This document shows, in pieces, positions 12,110 to 22,080 of a stretch of DNA of 64,000 nucleotides. A program made the position numbers and the translations under genes. How positions within the stretch are numbered: position 1 is the first letter of the stretch; each line of letters opens with the position of its first letter. The notes beneath the pieces are model-generated. The model was not told the DNA's origin. It searched no databases and worked only from the letters and a program-made list of their open reading frames with translations. Origin of the DNA: Gymnorhina tibicen (Eukaryota; Chordata; Aves; Passeriformes; Artamidae); the NCBI GenBank assembly GCA_013399875.1, contig VXAZ01003895.1:155430-219429 (forward strand). The letters are read 5' to 3'.

Positions 12110-12640
12110 CTATTCCCATGTGAAGAAGCTAAACAGGAGTCTCACCACAAGACCCAAATATTCTCTCCTGCTCAGAGGGGGCATCAGGCTGTGAACTGGG
12201 TCATGGTCCCACAGCCATTGTGTCCCATGACTCAGACTGTTCACATGCCAGTAACAAGGCTCTTGAGCTACTCTGGCTACCTGAAGTGGTTCTTGTGTGT
12301 CATAAAAGGGGCAAGCACTGCACTCAACATCTTTTAGCTTTCCATTCATAAGCCTGGAACTTCTCTTCCAGTGGCCCTGGCATCTCAGAGACCTTGGTCA
12401 TCACTTGAACTAAGATAGATTTGCCTACTTGGATGTGGCTTGCCACTTCGTGATAAGTCATGGGGTACAAAGTTCGCCTGAAGAGCAGCTTTCCCCTACT
12501 CTCACTTCGAAGAGAAATGTAGGCTCTGAAAATTGGAAGGGAGGATGCCAAAGACCAGCTCATTGCAGGACACCTTAACTGTTCCCCCACCATCAAACAT
12601 TTCTGCACAAACTGGGTCAGTTCTTCAATTAAATCACTAG
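12110..12640 (-). pseudogene. Coding-like minus-strand stretch, possible decayed retrocopy
   Basis: On the minus strand two open frames join end to end: 12608-12324 (94 codons) and 12349-12110 (79 codons). They overlap by 26 bases in different frames, as one frameshift would produce. Upstream of the first ATG the frame stays open with acidic and aliphatic residues (LIEELTQFVQKC) to about 12640. Base composition is near 50% GC, clearly above the surrounding AT-rich DNA. The translation has mixed, globular-looking composition with short amphipathic segments, but I do not recognise a family. No poly-A tail is visible at the minus-strand 3' side and no splice sites are clear. Alternatives are an old ERV gene remnant or chance. 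Confidence 0.3.
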
Positions 12641-13661
12641 AAAGGCAGAACTAGCAACTACTGTTTTACTTTTCAAACTGGAAGTATAACAGAACTGGCA
12701 ATCCAGTGTTCTGCATTAGCTGCTGCAGTCAAAGAATGAACACTCCACTCTGACACTTTTCTGTGGACACTGAGAAAACAAAAAGGACATTTGGGTTGGG
12801 CAGCAGCCACCACACAATGTCATTTTCAAATATGAGTTAGCAACAGCAAGACCATGAACAGAAATGAGGTTTTGTTCTTATACGGATTAGAAAGGCAATG
12901 GAGGTGGGAGCACACAAATGCAATAATGTCCTAGTCATCCACATGAAATAGCTGAAATGACACTGATTCCTAAGCAGATATGTGGAAGTGTTTGTAGTTA
13001 AGGAAACAAAGGTTTACTAAATATGTTTTCATCAGAAACCATATGTATATAGGGACATTTGGCCCAAGTATGCAACTTTATCTTATGTAAACTCCATGAA
13101 TCACACACAATAGAAACATGAGGAACAGAACCCTCTATTTTACCTATTGATCTGCTCCTGTTGAATCAGGAGGAACAGATTTTAGTGACCAGCTAATACA
13201 AACATAGCCTGCATGAGCATCTCTCTGTCTTTCTCTGTGGTAAAAATATCAATCTTCTAATTTTCTGGAGATCCTCTGTGCCTTTATTCATGGCACACCA
13301 TTCTAAAACATTTTAATTTCACCTACTACTTTTCCATAAATAGAATAAGAACCAAGCAATCTATTTCAGATGCAGATGTCTCATAACGTAAAAACTTGTA
13401 CTATTATTACTATTAGTTTATATTTTCTTCCACATCTGTCTTTTCTATGACAGCACTGTCATTTTTTTTTCTAGATATATGCAGAGTAATTTTAAACCAA
13501 CTTCTAGAATTATGCTGAAGACTCTTGTATTTCTCCAGTTTATGTTAATTGACAGTTTCCAATAAAGTATTCTTTCCAATGTGAATCATCTGGCATGTCT
13601 AAGCACAAAATTTTACACACCGTGATGATATTAATTTAATTTGTGTGGGCTACTTAGATAC
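12641..13661. other. Unique DNA, no gene seen
   Basis: No recognisable repeat or coding signal in about 1 kb. Confidence 0.45.
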
Positions 13662-14214
13662 TGTGGTGGTTATGACTTGGGGTAGTGTTTTTTCTCAGTG
13701 TCCGGTATGGTGGTTTGGATTTTTGCTAAAAACAATGTTGACAACAGGTATATTGTTGTTCTTGCAGAGCACTGCTTGCATGGAAGCAAGGCCTCTTCTG
13801 CTTCCCGTGCCACACCACCAGTGAAGAGGCTGGAGGTGCACAAAAAGCTGGGAGACGACACAGCCAGGACCAGTGACCCCAAGTGACCAACAGGATATCC
13901 CAGGCCATGTGACCTCATGCTCAGTATGTAAAGTGGAGGGCAGAAGGAGGGAGGGGAAACATTCACAGTGTGGTGTTTGTCTTCCCAAGTCACTGTTACC
14001 GTGGTGGGGCCCTGCTCTCCTGGCAGTGGCTGAACACCTGCCTGCCCTTGGGAAGTGGTGAATGAATTCCTTGTTTTGCTTTGCTTGTGTGCTCAGCTTT
14101 TGCTTTCCCTATTAAGCTGCCTTTATCTCAACCCATAAGTTTCCTCACTTTCATTGTTCTGGTTCTCTCCCCCATCCTGCTGGTGTGGTGGTTGGTGGCA
14201 GGTCTTAAACCACA
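13662..14214 (+). mobile_element. ERVL-type LTR (family shared with 30516-31114)
   Basis: The element starts TGTGGTGGTTATGACTTGG and ends CTTAAACCACA. Internal blocks match, in order, the reverse complement of the LTR at 30516-31114: a GACACAGCCAGGAC motif near 13857, 'GTGACCTCATGCTCA' near 13909, 'GGGGCCCTGCTCTCCTGG' near 14007, 'CTGCCTGCCCTTGGGAAG' near 14039, and 'GAATTCCTTGTTTTGCTTTG' near 14064. A TATGTAAA box near 13925 is a plausible promoter. No viral genes are attached. The five bases on either side (GATAC and GTGGT) do not match, so one border may be worn. Open frames inside, up to 107 codons, are shadows of the LTR. Confidence 0.8.
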
Positions 14215-15251
14215 GTGGTCACCCATCCAGTTTATCTTTCCCTTTTGTTTCATTGACTGTGTCACTGGTCACTTACTTTTGCAGGTTACTAACAAATGAC
14301 AAACTTTACTGCTACAGAATCAAGAGGTATGTTTCTTTTTCACAGGTAGAATGTTCTTTATTTTCTATCTGCTACAATTGCATCTCATACCTCCACATCA
14401 TACTCTATTACATTTTATTTTCTTTCATATACCATTTTGCTCTGCATCAAAATAAAAAAAATAAAAATGAATTGTCTTCTTTTCTGAGCACTCTCAAGTG
14501 ATTTATCAAATACTAGTGGTTCAAAGCTTTATTTTACTTCCATAAAAGGCTCTTCATTTTACCTCACTAATTTTTTTCCCTTTTTTATATTCTGTGGATG
14601 GGTTCTATTGAATTCCCACCTTTTCACAGAAGCTGGACTAACTTGACCTCTTAAGAGCTCTGTCAAGTCTTTTCAGATGCCATTAGTGACATTCAGAAGT
14701 CACAACTACTTTTTGTAAGTGTAAAGAATAATCTTTTTTTTAGGCATAGTCTGTAGTCATGTACAAATCTGGATTCATGCTTTTTCATGTTTAATGTAAA
14801 TGTCAAATTAACACAGTGTAAAACTTTTATAATAGTGTGACTGAGGAGGTATCTAAGTATTTATTATATGTACTTAACCCTTATATAGTTATTGAAAGTG
14901 ATATGTCTTAAATTACAGCATTTTTGTGCCGGCAGTGAGGTACTCTCTTACGGGACATTGCATAAATTGTAAATGTCTTCCCAAAGCATGATCATCAATC
15001 AAACCTAGAGATGATAATGTTGCCAGCAAAATTAGAAACAGACTGTCAAGAAGCAAATATAAAAATCATTACTAAAGAAACTCAAATTTATCTTTAGCTC
15101 TAAAAATTAGTTTTCTCCAGCAAAGGCAGATAATAATTTTTGGCCTTTTCTGTCAGATTTAGGGACATTTTTTAATAAAAATTGAATATTTACAAAATTA
15201 ATGAAATGGCTACTGCATTTACTACATAGCTCTATTCTTAACCAGTGGAAA

Positions 15252-15269
15252 CCTGGTTAAAAAACCAGG
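15252..15269. repeat. Short perfect inverted repeat
   Basis: CCTGGTT and AACCAGG are exact reverse complements around an AAAA loop. A T run does not follow, and the site is probably a chance hairpin. Confidence 0.6.
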
Positions 15270-16747
15270 CAGGAATGGTATCACTTTTTAGCAAATCTAA
15301 AAAGATAATAGAAACATTGTTTTCAGTTTAAAAAAATAAAGAAAATGAAACAAAATTGATTCATTCTCTTCTCCCACCAGCTGTAAAAAATGAGTTTTGA
15401 TTAAAAAGATCAAATTTTCAAAATTCAGGACAACAGTGAAAGAAAGAATTCAAACTGATCCTCTGCTATGAATAAGACAGCAATAATTTTGGAGACTCCA
15501 ACTACCGTCTGTCAAATCGCCATTGAGAAATGGTTAAGCATTAAACATGAGGGGTTTAAATTTTTTTCTTGTTTTAAAATGTCTTTTGTCTTGCAACTTT
15601 ATTTCTACCTATACTATAGAATGTCATTTCAACTAAAAAAAGGGAAAGAAAAAGGAAAAGTTAAAAGAAAAAGAAAATAGAAGGTTGATTATTATACTTG
15701 TTACACCTATCACTTAAAAAACAGTCTATGAGGCTTGACATTTTCCACGGCCTTAAACAATTAACTCCAGACTAAAAGGCTGAGCAAATATGATTAGTCA
15801 ATTAATAAATGTTATTAACTTAAAAAGATAGTAACATTACACAGTGCTAGAACCATTTATTTTACATGACATAATTATGTGCATTCTAAGTAATCATTGT
15901 TCCCTAAAACTCCTTTCTCCCTTAAAAATTAAAATAAATCACAGTGATAGTTGCTTAATGAAGCATGTACAAATATTCAGTTTCTTTTTGGATTACTAGC
16001 TAGCTAGTATACTGTGTGCCTACTGGGTCTTTCCATCATAATAAAATCAATTTCATTTTTCCAATGTGATGTGCAAAGTTATGATTTCTTTTTAAAATTC
16101 AGAACATTTACTCTAGTGTTTGAAATAAATAGCTATTAAGAAGCTGAAAGATTTTACAAACTTGGGCCTATACTTAAAGTAAACATTTATTCAGTGAATT
16201 TATTTTTTGAAGACCTGTTAGCATCAGCTTCAAAAAAGATTAAAACAAAAACTAAAAAAAAAAATTTAAAGAAAAAGATAAGCAAGGCAGAATACCCTGT
16301 TATCGTAGCTGCAGTTTTTCACAGTTGCTGTGATGTAACATTTGAACTCATGCCAGTTTTACATACTGAGAAAGATTAAATGTCTTGTTACTTCTACCAA
16401 AAGTGAAAAGTGTAGTATTTATAAAGAAAAGAATGAACACTGCCTGTGAAAGATGAGAGGAATGATACTATCTGACTTTCGTTTTAATGCTGTCTTTGTG
16501 ATAACAGCTCTTTACCAAACATTCATACAGTAACCTTATGTCTCGAAATCTAAAATTGATTGGCTGTGCAGTGATGTTGCACACTAACAACTACTATAGC
16601 ATGATTTAGCTAACCAACATCAATTTCCTCCCTGCTCATAAAGCAAAATCCATCCAGCCTTTATGTTGAAACATCTACAAGCAGCAGCCCAAGAAAATAC
16701 TGACAAAACCAATGAGAAAACAGCCCCAAAACATTCTGTACAGAACC

Positions 16748-16789
16748 AATAAATAAATACACAAACAAACAAACAAATGAATAAATAGA
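16748..16789 (+). repeat. (AAAT)n/(AAAC)n low-complexity repeat
   Basis: Imperfect tetranucleotide tract, AAATAAAT changing to CAAACAAA and back to AATAAATA. Confidence 0.75.
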
Positions 16790-17233
16790 ATTATTTAGAA
16801 AAAAAATATATACATATAATAGAAAAGGTGAAATCAAAGAAATCACACTCCTATCAGGTTCTTAAAGATATTCTTTCCACCTAAATCTTCTTATTTATAG
16901 TGCCATTGTATTCTGATATCTAAAGTAACATTTTCATCATTGATGCAAATTTCCCACTGTTCTCTAAGTGTTACCTTCCAAGAAATACTGTCTGATTCTT
17001 GCCTTTTTAACCCACCAACTGCAAAACAGTTGAGACTCAGATTAAGGGGTGTGGCATATTGTTTCCTTTACTTGCACTGTACAAATGATTTAGGCTCATA
17101 TACATCATAAAACACCAATATTTAGTTGAATTCTTGGCCTACTTCTTCTGAACAATTTGTACCCTTCCTGTAGTGCCTGGTCTTAGTTAACTGTCAAGAT
17201 TCCAGAGCACAGACAGTCTTGTAGAGGGATGAA

Positions 17234-17240
17234 TATAAAA
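17234..17240 (+). promoter_or_regulatory. TATA box of probable LTR
   Basis: TATAAAA in a GAATATAAAAGGG context, paired with the AATAAA at 17326. Confidence 0.45.
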
Positions 17241-17325
17241 GGGATGTGTTCTTGAGAGAACTGCTGAGCACTTTGGTGCTGAAGATTTTTCACTTCCATA
17301 CTGCTCCTAGAGTATTGCTTCCCCT

Positions 17326-17331
17326 AATAAA
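17326..17331 (+). promoter_or_regulatory. Polyadenylation signal of probable LTR
   Basis: AATAAA located 86 bases after the TATA box, followed by a T- and C-rich stretch. Confidence 0.45.
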
Positions 17332-17400
17332 CTCTTTGACATCTCACCTGATCTGCAGCAAATGCATGTGGTTGCATTGTTTGTAGAACATACTGTGTAC

Positions 17401-18304
17401 TAAGACTATTTATGAGTGCACTAATTGCCAACACTATCATGATGGGGTGCATCAAAAAATAACTGTTTTATTTCTATTTGATAGTTTTATTTTTGTTCTG
17501 CTAAACAAGTTTAAAAAAACCAGTATCTTGTATTTGTTCATACAATGAAGTTAGGTAATGTATGACCTAATACTTTAAACACCTCTCAAATCAAAGCACA
17601 GTAACTTTGGAAAATAAGTACTTTCATGGACTATTGGTGATATTTTTAACATCTCTTTATGAAACTGTGATTCCTATTTTGTTCTCTAAGTTCTGAGATA
17701 GATGAACAATCAGTGAGGTTTGTAATGGATTAGGTTCCACTCTGCCTAACCCTAAATAGGGTTATTAACATAATTTTTTTTCTCCAGAGGGCATGAAAAA
17801 GTGAGATAGGAGAATAAGACCTTCACTAGAATTGTGAAACAGAAGGGGCAGGTGAATGAACCTGAAAGCAGGTGTAATGCCACAGGCAGTAAGAGGAAGT
17901 TGCAAAAGGTACTGATCTGATTGTTCTGTTTTAAAAAGTAGGGGTTGTGGGGTTTGGCACCTGGATAAAATGCATTTTGCTGGTATCTTGAGAGATAATC
18001 ACAGAAAGACAGAATAATAGGTAATGGCTAATAGGTACAACCCATAAGAAAAGCAGTTGTTCTGTGAAGTGTAAAAGCAGTTAAAACTTACAGCCTCCCA
18101 TGTAGTCACCTAGCAGCTCCTGATAAACCATCAAGACAATATTTTTTGGTGTGCATAAATTTTATGGAAAAAATCTATTTCCACAGCAACTGGTGGCTGC
18201 AGGGTATTTTCACATTTTTAAAAGGGATTAAAAGAAGGGAAATTATTTTGAACATATGGTGGAACTGAATAAATTGACGGAGTCCTGTCAGTTTTATACA
18301 AGGC
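17401..18304. other. Unique DNA, no gene seen
   Basis: Only an 18-base near-palindrome, TAACCCTAAATAGGGTTA at 17747-17764, stands out. It is too short to be a telomeric remnant. Confidence 0.45.
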
Positions 18305-18412
18305 TCTGGTCAGGTCAGAAATTTATACTTCTCATGGTGGAGTCTGTCCCTGGGCAGCAAACAGAATGGACCTATCCAAAATCTGCTGCCCAGTGAATCT
18401 GGTCTGACCAGA
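18305..18412. repeat. Nested inverted repeat (hairpin-forming)
   Basis: Outer arms at 18305-18319 (TCTGGTCAGGTCAGA) and 18398-18412 (TCTGGTCTGACCAGA) pair at all 15 positions if two G-U pairs are allowed. Inner arms CTGGGCAGCA (18350-18359) and TGCTGCCCAG (18384-18393) pair perfectly across a 24-base loop. The spacers between outer and inner stems are unequal, 30 and 4 bases, so it is not a simple miRNA-type precursor. Confidence 0.7.
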
Positions 18413-18679
18413 AAATACATTGCAACATTGTTGGTTTAGGGTGTGTTAGGATGAAGAGGCCAAGTTGTCGCTCAGTAACCCACAAAAGATTAATTCAGGG
18501 GTTGCACCAGAGATGATACCAATAGTAGCATGAATTACAGTTTAATTCTGTTTATTCCACCCCATACCTCCACCTCTTGAACTCCATCAAATATTTTTCT
18601 TGTTCCTTAGACATATATATTTAACATAACTAGTTTCTCAGACTAGGGTGTTGCTTGATTTCCTACTATCTCTTTACCT

Positions 18680-18727
18680 ATCACCACCACCACCACCATC
18701 ATCATCATTATCATCATCATCATCATT
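18680..18727 (+). repeat. (CAC)n/(ATC)n trinucleotide microsatellite
   Basis: About five ACC units change into about nine ATC units with one interruption (ATT). A histidine-rich open frame across it is a by-product of CAC and CAT codons. Confidence 0.95.
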
Positions 18728-20843
18728 TCCTATATTTCCCTGCACTTCATCTGTTTAGAATTGTTCAGAATCTGCTCATTTCTTCTGCTTCCAAGATGCA
18801 TTGTCTAAGAATAAAACCTCTCCTCAGACTTTGTCCAAAAGCTTCTCAGCTTGCTAAGTGAACGCACAGTCTCACAACTCAAGGTAGTGAATAAAGAATC
18901 AAAAAGATACCCACTGAGAAATGCTGCAGGCCACAGAATCCAAACTAACACAGAGCATATGAGGTCCGCAGGTCAACTGGCAGAAACCTCAACAATTTAG
19001 ACAAAATTTTTGACAACAGTACTAAGTAGAAAGCAGAAAAATTAAGAATAAAGATGAACAGCGAAACAGAACCTTGTGATGAGTTTAGGAGAAAAAGCAG
19101 GGGAAAAAGAAACTGAACTCTCCTGATAGAAGCAGCTATATCAAGGAGAGGATATATACTCAGAATATCATCAAAGTCAAAGCAATTCCAAAAATCATTG
19201 AACAACATTTAACAAAATATCACCAGCAGAAAAATGCAAAGATTCAAGCAGAGCTGCTCTCCCCATGAAACCATGATATCAAACAGGGCATGAGGACAAC
19301 AAAGGAAAGACATCAATAGTATGGAGCACTTATTAGATCAGATGCACAACTAGCCCACTGGAAGGTTAGCACAGAGCTAAAGGAAATGCCAGATAAAAAG
19401 TGAGTTTATTAGCTCTGCTACTCACAGAACAGCACTATAAACTTTGCATAAGGGTAAAAGTATCAAAAGTGGAATCAACTGGATGTGGAGCAATGGGAAG
19501 AAGAAGAGAGGCGGGGGGAGGAGAGACAGAAATAGCAGAAAAAGCAGGGGAAAGGGGAATTTTTTTAATGCAAAAAAATAATGGCAATAAGCTTAATTTT
19601 GTAATTTTAGAATTATTTCCCACGAGAACAATTTGAATATTTAGAATAACTTTGGTATTTATCCAAGGAGCTAGGCAAACTCTTTCTAAACATGACAGTG
19701 CTTTTTGCTTAAAGATGTCATTTATTTCTTACCCTCTCTTTTCACCAGGTTGAGTTTTCTGGCTGACTCAGGAAAAAAGGACATAGCCAGATGTTGACAT
19801 GAGAGAAACTAATGTTGTGTTTACAGTGATATATCATAGTAAAATCTCATTCTTCTAATAATCTGTGCAATGATTGTTAAAAAAACCAATTTAAATTCAG
19901 ATGTGCAGATGATGAGAGAAAGAAACAATGTGACAATGAAGAACCAAAAGAAGGTTTGCTGGAGAAACAGAAAAGGACAAGAAAGAAGAGAATAAATAGA
20001 AACAGAAGTGAAAAAATAAGGACCATTTTGAAGTGCTCTACATGGTCTGAACCAGTCTTTTTAACAAGACATGAGACATTTCCACAAATAACCTGTAGGG
20101 CTATGTTTTCTATGTTTGCAGCAGGGACACTAAATCGGGCAAAGAAGATCTAATGTGCAATATCAGATTTTCAATAGCCAGTCCAGAAATCTTGCTGATC
20201 ATTTGCATCAGCCAGCAGCAGTGTTTCCATGAAGGCAGCACGCACACTCCATCTGGACTTCTAAGTGGGATCATTTAATATTTAAGGACTACAAATTGAA
20301 TTCAGGCCATTTCTAGTTAATGAAAAATACATGGTAGTTCATGGTACCAGTAAGATGATTTGCCTTAAGATTCCTGTATCATGCTATTGACCATAGGAAA
20401 AGTAAAGACAAATCGTCTAATAAATACCTTCTTTAAATGTTGTGTTTCTAAAAAAATAATCTAGACACTGAACTCCACAAATTTTGTATTAGCATACTTC
20501 TGCACAGCCATTAATGTAATGCCAATGTTTGTCTGTCACCATCTAGACAATTGCAAACAAGAGACAATAAAAAGAAATGAGACTATATGTGAAGGGCAGA
20601 GACACAAATTTTTAAAGCTCTTCAAGCTAATAAAAAAAGTGTAGCAAAAAGACTAAATGGAAGGAAAATGGAAGAACGAGAGAGAGAGTGACATAAAAAA
20701 AATAGAACAATAGAGAAAGCAGTAAGAGGTGAAAATGATACCCTGAAGCATGATTAAATATAAGACAGGATGTCAATAATTCATAAAAAGAAATGGCTAC
20801 TTAAAAATGCAAAGCTTACCTCAGCTTGGTTTGGAGATATAGT
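18728..20843. other. Unique DNA, no gene seen
   Basis: A purine-rich stretch at about 19490-19560 and scattered A-rich segments are present. No exon or repeat family was recognised. Confidence 0.45.
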
Positions 20844-20909
20844 CAGTATACAGGTGTGAAGGGGGTCTATGATCTTCAGTATACAGGTGTGAAGGGGGTC
20901 TATGATCTG
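20844..20909 (+). repeat. 33-bp tandem duplication (two copies)
   Basis: Copies at 20844-20876 and 20877-20909 are identical except for the last base. Near identity in neutral DNA implies a recent duplication or an assembly artefact. Confidence 0.95.
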
Positions 20910-21689
20910 TCAGTAATCAATCAGTATTTTATAATAATAATAAAAAAAGCTTGAATAATTTATATTGAATTTCTCATTCTGCCTCTAAGAGGTGAATACA
21001 GTACCTGGAAACAGCTGGGCCAATGATCTCATGACTAATAAGGAAGGTGAAGAACAGAGTTATGTCAATCCGATTCGTAAGACTGCCTGTCTATAGCCAG
21101 AAATGTGTATGTTGTGACTGAATTTGAAGATAAGAAGATGGAAATAAATATCTACCCTGGACTGAGCAAAGCCTGAAGGTTATCAAATGAGATGTTGACA
21201 GTATGTCCTATTTGTGTGGGGATGTATTACCAATCATGAGTCCAGACTCTCTCTAAACTCTCAAAGTAGGACCAGTATCTTCATTTAACCTTTTCCTTCT
21301 CATCAGGTAAGGCATTATTCTGTTCAGAGAGAAACAAAATGGGAAATTGTTTTGAGAAAGGTAATTGTGTAATCACTTGTCATTCTTTAATGAAGCTAAG
21401 AGAGCACTGACAGGTTGGATGCAGAGGAAATAAAAAAATGTTACCAACAGTCTAAAAAGGATATTCTCATTTAGCCTATATTTTGAAAATATCTTGCTAT
21501 GGAGACAGCTGCTTTTATGTATTTGTTCTTGGAAAAAAAAAACCAAACCAAACCAAACCAAAAAAACTGTTCAAGGGTTACTAGAGCACGTAAATCCCAG
21601 TCAGCAGAATATGAAGAGAGTTAACTTCACACTGACTGGAGTTGCAATGAGAGGTCATGAAGACTTTAGCACCTCATGATGAAGGTCTC
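20910..21689. other. Unique DNA, no gene seen
   Basis: Contains the A-rich CCAAA repeat at 21533-21566 and nothing else that I recognise. Confidence 0.45.
21533..21566 (+). repeat. (CCAAA)n low-complexity repeat
   Basis: A poly-A run followed by four CCAAA units and another A run. Similar short tracts occur at 38396-38424 and 58005-58027. Confidence 0.85.
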
Positions 21690-22080
21690 AGATTTCTGGA
21701 GCCTTCTGTCATTACAATTCCAGGAATGGTTGAGACATTGGTCAATCAAGGGAAGTGACACCAAGGAAAGTGACACCAGCGCCCCCTCCCAGTTCCCCCT
21801 GGAACTCTCCCTTGGTGTGCTGTCTGTACTCAGTACAATCACCTGGGCGTTACCCCTTACATAATTGTATTAATTTTTGTGGCTATAAATACTTTTCATA
21901 CACCTAAGGTAGCTGTAAAGAAGCAAACCATGAACATTATCAATGCATATATTCAGCACTTGCTGTTGTGCTTTAACTAATTAAAGTGGTTTTTTTAAAG
22001 ACTTGGTTTAGCTCATTATTTGTGTTGCAGTTTTTAACAAAACTTAATTGTTCTGAGGCGGCAACTCAGAGATAGAGTCC
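21690..22080 (+). mobile_element. Possible LTR (boundaries uncertain)
   Basis: A GC-richer block around 21750-21850 (containing 'AGTGACACC' twice, near 21753 and 21769) leads to a TATAAATA box at 21884-21891, then ATTAAA at 21980-21985, 89 bases after the box. This matches the U3-R layout of a retroviral LTR. A 'GGCGGCAACTCAGAG' stretch near 22057 might be the U5 end. I see no target duplication and cannot name a family, so this may be coincidence. Confidence 0.4.

Larger units (their letters stand above)
14215..17049. other. Unique DNA, no gene seen
   Basis: Nothing coding or transposon-like was recognised. A short perfect hairpin (CCTGGTT at 15252-15258, AACCAGG at 15263-15269, four-base loop) and an (AAAT/AAAC)n stretch at 16748-16789 are noted separately. 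Confidence 0.5.
17050..17400 (+). mobile_element. Probable LTR (boundaries uncertain)
   Basis: A TATAAAA box at 17234-17240 is followed 86 bases later by AATAAA at 17326-17331, then a 'CTCTTTGACATCTCACC' block. This promoter-to-polyadenylation spacing is the layout of a short retroviral U3-R region, and the AATAAACTCTTTG-type R/U5 junction is familiar from avian LTRs. Neither end has a clear target duplication, so the extents given are guesses. It could instead be unrelated DNA carrying both motifs by chance. Confidence 0.45.

Noticed and set aside
13670..13993. 107-codon and overlapping frames
   Set aside because: All are shadows within the LTR at 13662-14214.
17747..17764. Interstitial telomeric repeat
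   Set aside because: TAACCCTAAATAGGGTTA contains only one unit in each direction, too little to be telomeric.
18655..18861. Histidine-rich plus-strand frame
   Set aside because: The histidines come from the CAC/ATC microsatellite and the remainder has no protein character.
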